From NCBI GenBank assembly GCA_903910385.1, contig CAIVZM010000075.1, positions 1 through 64,000 on the forward strand: a DNA stretch of 64,000 bases, read 5' to 3'. Under the pieces are notes generated by a model that was not told the DNA's origin, did no database searches, and saw nothing but the letters and a program-made list of their open reading frames with translations. Of the stretch, positions 43,512 to 54,687 are shown piece by piece. The stretch is from an uncultured Armatimonadota bacterium. Lineage in GTDB: Bacteria > Armatimonadota > Armatimonadia > Armatimonadales > Armatimonadaceae. The position numbers and the translations under genes are program-made. Within the stretch, counting starts at the first letter, position 1, and the number at the start of each line of letters is the position of its first letter.

Positions 43512-44156
43512 TCAGGAACGCGCTATGGCGACCGCTTCAACAAAGGCTTTCGCGGTTGCGGTGAGTTTCGCCCAGTCGCCGGTCTTGAGAATCTCTTTAC
43601 TGACCAGACTGCTCCCGGCGGCGACAGCGACACAACCGGCGCGGATGAAATCGCCTGCCGTGTGGATATCCACTCCGCCCGTCGGGATAATCTGTAGTTG
43701 CGGCAGGGGAGCGCGGATCGCTTTGATATAACTCGGTCCCAGCGTGTCCGCTGGAAAGATTTTAATGAAGTCCGCTCCCGCTTCATGTGCGGCGAGCGCC
43801 TCGGTAGGGGTATAGGCGCCGCAGGCGATAAGTTTGCTATAGCGGTTGCACAACTGGATAATGTCCGGCTTCATGACCGGCGTGACCACAAACTCCGCTC
43901 CGGCAAGCAATGCCATGCGCGCCGTTTCCGTATCCAGAACGGTTCCGACCCCCATTAAGATGCCGTCGCCCAGGGCTTGACTGACATCGCGAATTACCTG
44001 AAGCGCATCCGGAGTCGTCATGGTGACTTCCATGGCGGTAATGCCGCCCTCGGCGAGGGCTTTGGCGGCATCGATCAATTGCGCGGAACTATCGGCGCGA
44101 ATGATCGCCACGACGCCGGGGTTGAGCAATCGCTCCCTGATTTCTGATTTTGTCAT
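43512..44156 (-). CDS. eda: KDPG/KHG aldolase
   Basis: A 214-residue class I aldolase that splits 2-keto-3-deoxy-6-phosphogluconate into pyruvate and glyceraldehyde-3-phosphate. The Schiff-base lysine is in FIKIFPADTLG and the general acid Glu in TAMEVTMTTPD; VVAIIRA near the N-terminus is typical. It follows kdgK directly on the same strand, so the pair forms a keto-deoxy-gluconate route. Its start region is one copy of a 20-bp duplication (see 44150-44186). Confidence 0.94.
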   Translation of the reverse strand: MTKSEIRERLLNPGVVAIIRADSSAQLIDAAKALAEGGITAMEVTMTTPDALQVIRDVSQALGDGILMGVGTVLDTETARMALLAGAEFVVTPVMKPDIIQLCNRYSKLIACGAYTPTEALAAHEAGADFIKIFPADTLGPSYIKAIRAPLPQLQIIPTGGVDIHTAGDFIRAGCVAVAAGSSLVSKEILKTGDWAKLTATAKAFVEAVAIARS

Positions 44157-44186
44157 CGTTTCACTCTTGTTGTCATCGTTTCACTC
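44150..44186. repeat. 20-bp duplication at the kdgK stop / eda start
   Basis: The 17-bp sequence TTGTCATCGTTTCACTC appears at 44150-44166 and again at 44170-44186. One copy holds the kdgK stop codon, the other the eda start codon; on the minus strand each contains ATGA. Without the duplication the genes would overlap by ATGA. Confidence 0.9.
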
Positions 44187-45189
44187 GGCCTCCATGCCCG
44201 CCGCCCGCCAACTCCTCGACTTCGGCAAGGGACGCAAGGAGAAAATCGCCATTGACGAGGTGTTTCAAACATCCTGCCGCCGTCGCCATCTCCACGGCTT
44301 CCTGTAGAGTCCCACCCGATAGCAGTCTGAAGAGCAGTCCTGCGGCGAAGGCATCCCCGGTCCCGATACGGTCGACGGTATTATCCAGCGTATACGAGCG
44401 GGCGATTGCGGTTTCCCCGGATCGGTAGACAAGCCCCGTCCACCCCCCGCCCGATGCCGACTCCGAGGAACGCAATTGCATGGCGACAGTCTGCGCCGAG
44501 GGGAATTTTTCGCTCAGTTTGATAGCGACTTCCGTGGCGCTCTCAATTCCTTCCGCCTGCGTACTCGGGGTGACGCCGAACAGTTTTTTGGCGTCGCCGG
44601 GCGCGGCGAAAAGCAGTGTCACATAGTCCATCAGGGGCGTCAACACGGCGGACGCTTTTTCTTCCGACCAGAGTTTAGCGCGATAGTTGGGATCGAAGGA
44701 GACGGTCAATCCCTTTGCCTTTGCCGCTTTCATGCCATCCGCCGCCGCTTTCGCCGCATTGTCCGAGAGGGCGAGCGTAATTCCGGTGGTGTGAAAAGCG
44801 GTAGCGCCGTCCAGCAAAGCGTCCCAATCCAGTGCGGAGGGATCGAGAGACGAGATCGCGCTATTCGCCCGGTCATAAAGGACGGTGTAGGGACGTTGCG
44901 CCGCGCCGCGTTCCACAAAATAAATCCCCATACGATCGCCGCCACGAATCACGCCGGAAACATCCACTCCCAGACCGCGCATCTGAGCGAGGCACGATTC
45001 CGCGACCTCATTTTCCGCTGGAAGCCGTGAAACGAAAGCGGACTCGAACCCCCACTGCGCCAGAGCGACGGCGACATTGGCTTCCGCTCCACCGAAAAGG
45101 ATTTCCAGTGACGGCGCCTGTCGTATCCGCAGATTCCCCGGCGGCGACAGACGAAGCATCACTTCTCCGAATGTGACAACTTTTTCCAT
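44173..45189 (-). CDS. kdgK: 2-keto-3-deoxygluconate kinase (PfkB family)
   Basis: A 338-residue PfkB carbohydrate kinase. The N-terminal FGGAEANVAVALAQWGF segment and the C-terminal signature DRIGTGDAFAAGLLFRLL, with the catalytic Asp in GTGDAF, are present; GIYFVERGAAQRPYTVLYDR is typical of KDG kinase rather than fructokinase. The following eda gene supports this. I start at ATG 45189 (MEKVVTFGEVMLR), though a GTG at 45207 is in frame. Confidence 0.88.
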   Translation of the reverse strand: MEKVVTFGEVMLRLSPPGNLRIRQAPSLEILFGGAEANVAVALAQWGFESAFVSRLPAENEVAESCLAQMRGLGVDVSGVIRGGDRMGIYFVERGAAQRPYTVLYDRANSAISSLDPSALDWDALLDGATAFHTTGITLALSDNAAKAAADGMKAAKAKGLTVSFDPNYRAKLWSEEKASAVLTPLMDYVTLLFAAPGDAKKLFGVTPSTQAEGIESATEVAIKLSEKFPSAQTVAMQLRSSESASGGGWTGLVYRSGETAIARSYTLDNTVDRIGTGDAFAAGLLFRLLSGGTLQEAVEMATAAGCLKHLVNGDFLLASLAEVEELAGGGHGGRVKR

Positions 45190-45328
45190 GACGCTCTGAT
45201 ATTTCACCCCCGCTCCTCCAAACCCCTCCTCCGTTTAGTGTGCGCTTCCTGTGGCGTGATGGAGGGGCAGGTGGTAGGTGCGCAGATCGGAAAGAAGGAT
45301 TCGTATCCTGAGCTCATATCAATCTTGC

Positions 45329-45381
45329 GTCATTTTAACCATTTCATGGTTGAAATTTAACCACGAAATGGTTAAAATGAC
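45329..45381 (+). promoter_or_regulatory. Double-palindrome operator with leaderless promoter
   Basis: A 53-bp inverted repeat with perfect 17-bp outer arms (45329-45345 and 45365-45381). Inside are two copies of AACCA-N5-TGGTT, at 45338-45352 and 45359-45373, centred 21 bp apart. A good promoter lies in it: TTGAAA (45350-45355), 17-nt spacer, TAAAAT (45373-45378), 6 nt to the GTG at 45385. A bound dimer pair would cover both -35 and -10, so this looks like a repressor site. Confidence 0.75.
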
Positions 45382-45384
45382 GGT

Positions 45385-46641
45385 GTGAATGACAGATTGT
45401 ACGAACGAGCGCTGACCCAGACTCTGACCCGCGCTCTGGAACGCGCCCCGGTCGTCCTGCTCAATGGGGCGCGGCAGACGGGAAAGACGACCCTGGCGCG
45501 ACAGGCAGGGGAGCGGATCGGCATGACCTATCTGACCTTCGATGAGGTGAACCTGCTTGCCGCCGCCCGTAGTGACCCGCAGGGGTTCGCCGCCGCCCTG
45601 CCGGAACGGGCGATTCTGGATGAAGTCCAACTGGTTCCTGAGATTTTCCGTGCCCTCAAACTCCAAATTGATCGCGATAGACGCCCCGGACGGTTCCTGC
45701 TCACCGGGTCGGCGGACATTCTATTGTTGCCAAATCTGTCTGAATCGCTGGCGGGGCGCATGGAAATCCTGAGTCTCTGGCCGCTGTCACAGGCGGAGAT
45801 AGAGGGGAATACCGCTCTCAATGTTGTTGACCGCCTGTTCGCCCCGGAACCGCTACCGTTCCGAACGTCACCCTTTGACCGGGAAGATTTAATGCGCCGC
45901 ATCCTCACGGGCGGTTACCCGGAACCCGTGAGTCGAATCGACGCCGTCGAGCGGGCGGCATGGTTCGGCTCGTACCTGACGACCATTGTGCATCGGGATT
46001 TGCGCGACATTGCCGGGGCGAATATCGAGGGATTATCGCAGATGCCGCGTCTGCTTTCCCTGCTGGCAAGTCGCGCCGGGGGATTGCTGAATCAGGCGGA
46101 TATCGCACGCGGCGCGGGCATGGCCTATACCACGTTGTTGCGTTACCTCGCCCTGCTGGAAGCGTCCTTTCTCGTGCAGGATATTCCCGCATGGCACGTC
46201 AACCCCGGTCTGCGCCTGACCAAAGCGCCGAAGACCTTTTTGATTGACACGGGACTTCTGGGACACCTGCGGAACGCCGACCCCGCCCGCATAGACGCCG
46301 ACCCTTCTTTGCGCGGCGCGATGGTCGAAAACTTCGTAGCGATGGAATTGCGTAAGGCGGCGGGCGTCAGCGCCGTGCGGGCGTCGCTGTCCCATTATCG
46401 CACCCGCGACGGTATGGAAGTGGATTGTGTACTGGAAGATTCGGGCGGGCGCATTGTCGGCATCGAAGTCAAATCCTCAGCGACGCTACAAAACGCCGAC
46501 TTCCGGGGCCTTCGCAGTCTGGCGGACGCGGTGGGAGAGCGTTTCCTACGCGGCGTCATTCTATATGGCGGCGAAATGACATTGCCTTTCGGCGAAGGGT
46601 TACAGGCCGCGCCGCTTTCCTTCCTGTGGAAACCCGCTTGA
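45385..46641 (+). CDS. AAA_14 / DUF4143 ATPase
   Basis: A 418-residue ATPase. Walker A is GARQTGKTTLA at about 28-38 and the Walker B acidic pair lies in RAILDEVQLVPE near 75. A winged-helix stretch (LLNQADIARGAGMAYTTLLRYL, about residues 232-253; quoted: LNQADIARGAGMAYTTLL) sits before the C-terminal DUF4143 domain, which has a nuclease-like core (HYRTRDGMEVDCVLE...GIEVKSS). These ATPases are common and of unsettled function. The GTG start has no ribosome binding site. The elaborate operator before it suggests autoregulation. Confidence 0.87.
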   Translation: MNDRLYERALTQTLTRALERAPVVLLNGARQTGKTTLARQAGERIGMTYLTFDEVNLLAAARSDPQGFAAALPERAILDEVQLVPEIFRALKLQIDRDRRPGRFLLTGSADILLLPNLSESLAGRMEILSLWPLSQAEIEGNTALNVVDRLFAPEPLPFRTSPFDREDLMRRILTGGYPEPVSRIDAVERAAWFGSYLTTIVHRDLRDIAGANIEGLSQMPRLLSLLASRAGGLLNQADIARGAGMAYTTLLRYLALLEASFLVQDIPAWHVNPGLRLTKAPKTFLIDTGLLGHLRNADPARIDADPSLRGAMVENFVAMELRKAAGVSAVRASLSHYRTRDGMEVDCVLEDSGGRIVGIEVKSSATLQNADFRGLRSLADAVGERFLRGVILYGGEMTLPFGEGLQAAPLSFLWKPA

Positions 46642-46680
46642 TAATACGTATTGAGAAGTGAAGGTTTTGAACCGAGCCAG

Positions 46681-46959
46681 TCATACGTTTGTCGTCCGCT
46701 CCCGGATGCCGCCCAGCGTTTCGACGGCCTTGTAGCCGACTCGCAGGGCGTAGAGCGTCGAATCCGGGTGACGCGCCTGAAGGCGGCGGCTGGTCTCCAC
46801 GCCGTTCGCCCCGATTTCGTAGTCGCCGCTTTCGACATCAAGGACGATGAGTTTCCCGATGTTCTCCGGCGTCTCCACCTGTCCGCGCAGTCGTTCGTAG
46901 AGTCGGTTCGCCTGTTCACCGAGTTCGCTCAAAGCGGGGTTCGCTGCGGTTGAAGTCAT
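46681..46959 (-). CDS. Small conserved protein, cyanobacterial-like
   Basis: A 92-residue protein with the pattern NRLYERLRGQVETPENIGKLI then VLDVESGDYEIGANGVETS and TLYALRVGYKAVETLGG. The same order of blocks is found in small cyanobacterial proteins that often precede a retropepsin-like protease or a toxin; no such partner is visible here. It has a good GGAGGCGA ribosome binding site, and TACAAT stands about 30 nt before the ATG. Function is unknown. Confidence 0.65.
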   Translation of the reverse strand: MTSTAANPALSELGEQANRLYERLRGQVETPENIGKLIVLDVESGDYEIGANGVETSRRLQARHPDSTLYALRVGYKAVETLGGIRERTTNV

Positions 46960-47037
46960 GAGTCGCCTCCGAATGATGAGTGTACCGACATTGTACCCGA
47001 AGCGGGTGTTAGGTGTTTGGTGTTAGGAAAGAGTAAT

Positions 47038-47047
47038 CCCCCCCCCC
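47038..47047. repeat. Run of ten C residues
   Basis: C10 lies 63 bp before the ATG of the pentapeptide protein at 47111, in the gap between two divergent genes. Long mononucleotide runs are prone to slippage and can vary promoter spacing. Confidence 0.9.
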
Positions 47048-47110
47048 GACACCCAACGCCCACGCAGGACTTCGCCGCCCGCTTGCCGAACGTTTTCGCG
47101 GAGGTCGGTG

Positions 47111-48613
47111 ATGAAAACGGGGCGTTTGTGGTTTCTTTCGCTTTTGATTGTTGTGGGGTTGACGGTGGTTGCGGTGGCCCAGGGGCCGACAGCGCCGCCA
47201 AAAACTTCCCCTGTTTCTAAGCCGACGCCTGCCGCAAAGAAGTCTCCAAAGCCTTCCCCTGCTGCGAAGCCGACGCCTCCGGCAAAGACGCCGACGCCGA
47301 CGCCCGTTCCACCGCCATTCATTATTCAGAACAATATTCCTATTCCAGCCAAAGCCGACTTTAATTGGGCAAAAGACTTTCCGTGGACTGCTCTCGGCGG
47401 CGCGGCAGTGATTATTGCTGCGCTGATTGCACGGGATACGTCCGAGCGAAAGAGGAAGACAGACAAAGACGTCGCGGATGACAAACTGAAGCAAGACAAA
47501 GAAACGGCGGAGGCGCGGGAGCAACGGGAGGCGATGCAGTTTGCGAAGAAGGAACTACACGACCAGTTTGTAGATATTGAGAACCGTCTTGCGTCCTCGG
47601 AACCGATGATGCGGGCGAACGCGGCTCTGCGACTGGCGGAGTTTGGGACGCGGCTGATTCCTCGGACAGCAAAAGAGAATGAGGCCGACCCTACGCCGCC
47701 GCGCAATGCGAAGAACAACCCTTACTTTAATCAGTCGGCGTCGCAGTTAGCGACGGCCCTGCATCTGGAGGCGAATTCGGCGGTGCGGAAGGACATGGTG
47801 AAGGCGTTCGCCAGTATGAAGGCGTGGGCGGAGAAGGAGCCGGGGCAGGAACTCCTGCACGAGTTGATTCACCGGATAGCGGAGGCGAACCGGACGGCTA
47901 AGGACGCTTTCACCAAAGCGATGGCGGAGTACGGCGTGGTGTGGGTGATGGGAAAAACGGAGGAGGAGGGGGAGACAGAGGAAGACTTTGTCGCTTCCAT
48001 TGCCCCGTTTTGTGAGGAAAAGGCGACGACAAAGATTGTCCTGCAAGCGCTCCGGGGGGACGCGGAGAAGTATGCGGCGCGGCAAACGGCGTATCGGAAG
48101 AAGTGGCAGGCGGAACCGGACAGCGCAAAGGAGGAAGCGGCGCGGCTGACTGCGCTGGAGACGGCGGCGAAGCAGTTGATAGATACCCGCGACGCGCTGG
48201 CGACGGCAATGAGCGCGTTAGATAAGCCCGCCGATTTGCCGGAGCCGTTTGTTAAAGCATCAAAATGGAAGCGTTCCTTTCCTTTACTTTTGTCGAAGGC
48301 GTTTCTTGCTGGGGCATACCTGAATGGGGCGCAGTTGCAGGGGGCAGACCTGAGTGAGGCGCAGTTGCAGGGGGCAGACCTGTATGGCGCGACAGTTCAA
48401 CCGGAAGATACACCGGAGTACAAGAAGACTGATTTTACGGATAGCAACTGGTCGCAGGCGGAGTTTACGCCGTCTATTAAAATTTTTCAGTCGGAGGTAA
48501 AGGATCAGCAGACGGCGGAGTTGCAGGAGTGGTTGAAGCAGTTTTCTGAGATGCCAGCGGACAAGGTTGTTACCTACGATGCATGGAAGGCGATGGCGGC
48601 GAAGGGGAATTAG
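47111..48613 (+). CDS. Exported Pro-rich protein with coiled coil and pentapeptide repeats
   Basis: A 500-residue protein with a clear signal peptide (about residues 1-24, cleaved near VAQG). Then follow a Pro/Thr/Lys-rich linker with repeats of PTPAAK (about 25-75), a second hydrophobic helix (FPWTALGGAAVIIAALIA, about 90-108), a long charged helical region (about 110-320) and a short pentapeptide-repeat patch (YLNGAQLQGADLSEAQL and on, about 402-425). I do not recognise the architecture; function unknown. The start has GGAGG 6 nt upstream. Confidence 0.72.
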   Translation: MKTGRLWFLSLLIVVGLTVVAVAQGPTAPPKTSPVSKPTPAAKKSPKPSPAAKPTPPAKTPTPTPVPPPFIIQNNIPIPAKADFNWAKDFPWTALGGAAVIIAALIARDTSERKRKTDKDVADDKLKQDKETAEAREQREAMQFAKKELHDQFVDIENRLASSEPMMRANAALRLAEFGTRLIPRTAKENEADPTPPRNAKNNPYFNQSASQLATALHLEANSAVRKDMVKAFASMKAWAEKEPGQELLHELIHRIAEANRTAKDAFTKAMAEYGVVWVMGKTEEEGETEEDFVASIAPFCEEKATTKIVLQALRGDAEKYAARQTAYRKKWQAEPDSAKEEAARLTALETAAKQLIDTRDALATAMSALDKPADLPEPFVKASKWKRSFPLLLSKAFLAGAYLNGAQLQGADLSEAQLQGADLYGATVQPEDTPEYKKTDFTDSNWSQAEFTPSIKIFQSEVKDQQTAELQEWLKQFSEMPADKVVTYDAWKAMAAKGN

Positions 48614-48828
48614 AGGGACGTATGAGAGGCAGTTAAAGACGAGGAGGAGGGTTCTCCGGGCGTTTTTGTGGATTTTGTTTGGTTTGTCCGTCTTCAAAAT
48701 CTACACCGTCACCACCGGCGGCAGGGAAAAGGAAGCCGCGTCTTGAAGGTGGTCAGGCCGTAGGGGATAGGGGTTTGGAAGGCTCCCCTGCACCCCATTA
48801 ATGGAGGGTTAGGGGGCTTTGAACGGAG

Positions 48829-49779
48829 TTACGGTGCCGGAAACGTTATCGCATCGTGCGGGAGGACGGCATGGACGCCGCGAACGCCATTGACGATCTG
48901 GGTTATGCGCAGGTCCGCTACGACACTGGCAAGCGCAAGCGCATCGGCGCGGGAAACGTCGTATTTCTCCTGAATCAACGTCATCATATCGTCGAGGGCG
49001 AGATAAGTGGCTTCCTGTAAGTCTTCGTGAAGACCGAGCGACAGCCACCCTTCGGCGGTTTCCGCACGGGGCGTCGTCAGGGGCATATCGTCATGCAGGA
49101 TAAAGGTCAGTTCAACGCGTTTCATCGGGCACTCGATGGCGGTGACGCTGGATTCGCCGTCTCCCTGCCTTGCGTGACCGTCGCCGACTGAGAACAGACC
49201 CGATTCGACCGCTATCGGGAGAAACAACCGTGTTCCTGCCACCAGTTCTTTGCAGTCCAGATTTCCGCCCGTAGCGCGAGGTGGCGCGGTGGAAAGGATG
49301 CCCGGTTCATCCGTCGGCATTCCCATGACGCCCATGAACGGACGGAGTTGCACACGATGCCCGTGCTGGTTCGTCGCCGTCATCGCTTCTGAATCTATCG
49401 ACCATGACAGCAATGTCGGGCTGTCTACGAGATTCAGACGCCGGTTCACATCGTGCGGCCATCCGCCCGCGAATGTCCATCCCCAACCGCCGGGAACGAT
49501 GTCCTTGATCTGGATTTCCAGCGTCATTCCCGGTTTTGCGCCGCGAATCGCCACCGGGCCGCACAGGGCGTGACCGCTGTCTAATTGCGGGTCAAGGGGA
49601 GAAAATTGCGGCGCGTTCGATTCCCATTTCCCGGACTCGGGCAAGCCGACCGTCCATCGGGCGTCCAGTGTCCGAAAAACGACGGTGTCGCCGGAATCAA
49701 TGGTCAGGCAGGGGGGCAAATCGCGGGAAAAGTGACCGTGAAGCGTCCGTCGCTCCGGTTCGATAGAATGAATCGCCAT
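48829..49779 (-). CDS. Acetamidase/formamidase family protein
   Basis: A 316-residue FmdA/AmdA family amidase, metal-dependent and cytoplasmic. Motifs: GHALCGPVAIRGAKPGM, the GGNLDCKELVAGTRLFLPI segment, VGDGHARQGDGE and the LHDDMPLTTPRAE stretch. It would release ammonia from formamide or acetamide; the real substrate is unknown. It stands alone between the pentapeptide protein and the zinc peptidase. About 200 bp of apparently empty sequence (48614-48828) follow its stop. Confidence 0.9.
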   Translation of the reverse strand: MAIHSIEPERRTLHGHFSRDLPPCLTIDSGDTVVFRTLDARWTVGLPESGKWESNAPQFSPLDPQLDSGHALCGPVAIRGAKPGMTLEIQIKDIVPGGWGWTFAGGWPHDVNRRLNLVDSPTLLSWSIDSEAMTATNQHGHRVQLRPFMGVMGMPTDEPGILSTAPPRATGGNLDCKELVAGTRLFLPIAVESGLFSVGDGHARQGDGESSVTAIECPMKRVELTFILHDDMPLTTPRAETAEGWLSLGLHEDLQEATYLALDDMMTLIQEKYDVSRADALALASVVADLRITQIVNGVRGVHAVLPHDAITFPAP

Positions 49780-49889
49780 AATCGCCTATTTCGCGCCGAC
49801 ACCGCTTTTCCCTCCCGATTCACTGGCGAGTTTTCCAGTGCAACAAGGATTTCTACCTATCTTCGCCGAACCGTTGTGCGGAGGTCAGC

Positions 49890-50594
49890 ATGATTCTGAC
49901 GCTACGGGCCGGGATAGTATTCCTTTTACTGCTTTGTTTTCACCCCTGTATGGCGAATCCGCCGCGCTTTGAAGCGGATACCCGACAGGTTCCTGAATTG
50001 CAACCGTGGGGGAAGGTCGCCGAGGCATTGTGTGAGGTCTGGTACCCGAAGATCGTCGGGATTCTCAAAAGTAATGATCGTGAACGCCCGCTTCCGCCGG
50101 TGGTGCCGATTATCTTTGAGAAAGACATGGATGGCGTCGCTTATGTTGCGGAAGACAAAATGCACATCGCCGCGAAATGGGTGACTTCCCATCCCGGCGA
50201 TTTTGGCATGGTGATCCACGAATTGACCCATCTGGTGCAACGCTACCCGGAAAACAAAGCGGGAGATGCCGGATGGCTGGTCGAGGGAATCGCAGATTAT
50301 GTACGCGGGTATCACTTTGAACCCAATGTGACCAATCCCCGGATCAACTTCAAGACGGCGAAGTACACGGATGCCTACAAGACGACCGCCGCTTTTCTGC
50401 GCTGGACGGAAAAACGGTACACGCCCGATCTGGTAGCGCGATTTCAGACAGAGCTTCGTGCCGGAAAGTACCGCGATTATCTGTTTGTGAAATACACCGG
50501 TAAGGATGTGGATACTCTCTGGAGGGAATTCGCCGCATCGGGTGCGGAACCCGCATCCGGGGCAGAGGTGAAAAAAGTTTCGGTTCGTCCCTGA
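49890..50594 (+). CDS. Secreted zinc peptidase, basic secretory protein family
   Basis: A 234-residue exported protein with a signal peptide (about residues 1-22) and the zincin motif HELTH at 110-114, followed by GWLVEGIADYVRGYHF, which supplies further ligands. This order is that of the basic secretory protein family (found in plants and bacteria). GGAGGTCAGC forms a strong ribosome binding site. It converges with the mocA-like gene. Confidence 0.85.
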   Translation: MILTLRAGIVFLLLLCFHPCMANPPRFEADTRQVPELQPWGKVAEALCEVWYPKIVGILKSNDRERPLPPVVPIIFEKDMDGVAYVAEDKMHIAAKWVTSHPGDFGMVIHELTHLVQRYPENKAGDAGWLVEGIADYVRGYHFEPNVTNPRINFKTAKYTDAYKTTAAFLRWTEKRYTPDLVARFQTELRAGKYRDYLFVKYTGKDVDTLWREFAASGAEPASGAEVKKVSVRP

Positions 50595-50614
50595 TCGCAC
50601 AGGTTCTCGGTGCG

Positions 50615-51265
50615 TCAGGGGATAATGTCGGCAAGTAACCGCTGATAATCTTCCGGCGCATCGATATCCAGCGCTCCCTCCGGGAAGGGAACACGAAGGA
50701 CTTTGGCGCCGCTCGCGGCATGACGGCGGATAATGCGTCTGGCTCCCTCGTCACCGGATAGTGTCGTCAGTTCCTCAAAGAGGGAGCGGTCAAAAAGGCA
50801 AGGAGGGCCGGGAGTCTCTCCATAATCCGAAGCGACGATTTTCGCTCGCCTTATATCGTCGGAGGTATCGTCGGAGGTATCGGACGCGATGTAGTGAGCG
50901 ATAAGGACGTTCAGGTGCGCCGCCGTTAACAGAGGTTGGTCGCACAGCATGACGGTGATGGCGTCAAGGGAATCGTCCGCCGCCAGCAATGCCGCAATGC
51001 CTGTCCGAAGCGATGCGCCCATGCCCTCGCTCCACTGCGGATTGAGAATCGGTATGACGTTCAACCCTTCCAGTTCAGTTTGCAAACGTTCGGCGTTCGC
51101 TCCCAGTACGACGATGATCGGTTCGCACGAGGACGCGCAGGCAGTTTCCGCCGCATGGCGCAACAGGCTTTTCCCCCGGTAGGACAGCGCCTGCTTGGGA
51201 GTGGCGCCGCCGAGACGAACGGACGCCCCCGCCGCCAACAGCGCAAGCCCGATCCGTGGGGTCAT
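50615..51265 (-). CDS. mocA: MobA/MocA-like nucleotidyltransferase
   Basis: A 216-residue NTP transferase of the molybdenum cofactor type. The nucleotide-binding loop LAAGASVRLGGATPKQ is at the N-terminus and the metal-binding MLCDQPLL near residue 110. Such enzymes make the CMP form of the cofactor that molybdenum hydroxylases use, so it would serve iorAB. Its ATG overlaps the xdhC stop. A 12-bp in-frame duplication gives the sequence SDTSDDTSDD. Confidence 0.86.
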   Translation of the reverse strand: MTPRIGLALLAAGASVRLGGATPKQALSYRGKSLLRHAAETACASSCEPIIVVLGANAERLQTELEGLNVIPILNPQWSEGMGASLRTGIAALLAADDSLDAITVMLCDQPLLTAAHLNVLIAHYIASDTSDDTSDDIRRAKIVASDYGETPGPPCLFDRSLFEELTTLSGDEGARRIIRRHAASGAKVLRVPFPEGALDIDAPEDYQRLLADIIP

Positions 51266-52476
51266 ATTTCCGTCTTGCTCCGGATAGACTGCCCCGGTGG
51301 CGTGGGGTCTTTTCGCTCCGCTTCGCGAGCGTGAATCGGTCCCTGTCGCGCCCGGAGCATTCCACCCTGACGCCCGGCAGACGATGCCTGAATCTCGGCG
51401 ACAATGGCAAGCGCAATCGCTTCCGGGTTATCCGCCCCGATATCCAGACCGACCGGGGCGTAAATCCGCTCCGGAAAGTCCGTCAGGGATGCGCCCAACG
51501 ATTCCTGAAGCAACCGTTCCGCACGACTGCGCGGTCCCAGTATGCCGATATAGCCGGTATCGGTGGACAAAACAGGGCGAATCAAAGCGGCGTCATCGTG
51601 ATAATTGTGCGTCATCAAAACGACGGCGTCGGGAGATTCCGTGGCGAGCAGGGCTTGCAACGAAGCGGTATCCGTCGCCGCGCAGGTAATCACGGAATCC
51701 GCATCGGGAAATCGTTCCGGTCGGGGTCGTGCGGCGCGGGTATCGACCACCGTCACGCGCCACCCCAGATGGAGTTTCGCCAGTCGTGTCAGGGGAACCG
51801 CGTCATGCCCCGCTCCGAAGAGCAGCAGAGAAAGCGGTGGCGCTACAAACTCGAAAAACGCTTCCGCCGTTCCGCCCTCCGCAACCGGGAAAGTTTGCCA
51901 GAGCGACCGCGATTCTCGAAGCGCAGTCTCAGCGCTCTCGCGTAAAATCTGACAGAGGAGAGGATCGGGAATATCGGTCTGGACTTCGCCGCTTGCGCTC
52001 AGGGTAAGACGTTGACCGATTCTGACACTCTGACTGCCCGAATCGCTCTCGCGACGAATAACGGTAGCGACCACTCCGACGCTCCGCTCCGCTAACCACT
52101 GGGAGAGAATCATCAGATGCCACCGGGTTTCCGGCGTCAGACGCTCCAGTAGCGCCTCGACGATGCCATTGCAACCCAGCCCCCAGGCGATTTCGTCGTC
52201 GCTCTCGTCACTGTTGCTACCGTCGGCGTTCATTGAGTCATACGTGACCACAGAGGGGCCGTTTTCCGTGCGCCACCAGGCTTTTCGGATAACGTCCCCT
52301 TCCAGACAACCGCCGCTCAGGGAGCCATCGACCCAGCCATCCCCGGTCAGTAACATTCTGGCTCCGGGGCGGCGATAGGTCGAACCATACGCTTTGACCA
52401 GAGTCGCCATCAGGGCGGTCTGTCCGCTTTCGATTTCCGTCTCTGCGGCGCGGACAATCCGCCCTAATTCGTTCAT
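51262..52476 (-). CDS. xdhC: XdhC family molybdenum hydroxylase maturation protein
   Basis: A 404-residue XdhC protein. The N-terminal XdhC/CoxI domain carries RRPGARMLLTGDGWVDGSLSGGC and WGLGCNGIVEALLE; the C-terminal Rossmann domain has LLFGAGHDAVPLTRLAKLHLGW and MTHNYHDDAALI. It inserts sulfurated cofactor into molybdenum hydroxylases. I start at ATG 52476, 7 nt after the iorB stop. The operon is iorA, iorB, xdhC, mocA. Confidence 0.92.
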   Translation of the reverse strand: MNELGRIVRAAETEIESGQTALMATLVKAYGSTYRRPGARMLLTGDGWVDGSLSGGCLEGDVIRKAWWRTENGPSVVTYDSMNADGSNSDESDDEIAWGLGCNGIVEALLERLTPETRWHLMILSQWLAERSVGVVATVIRRESDSGSQSVRIGQRLTLSASGEVQTDIPDPLLCQILRESAETALRESRSLWQTFPVAEGGTAEAFFEFVAPPLSLLLFGAGHDAVPLTRLAKLHLGWRVTVVDTRAARPRPERFPDADSVITCAATDTASLQALLATESPDAVVLMTHNYHDDAALIRPVLSTDTGYIGILGPRSRAERLLQESLGASLTDFPERIYAPVGLDIGADNPEAIALAIVAEIQASSAGRQGGMLRARQGPIHAREAERKDPTPPGQSIRSKTEI

Positions 52477-52483
52477 CCCGGAT

Positions 52484-54682
<2,199 letters not shown>

Positions 54683-54687
54683 GAGGA

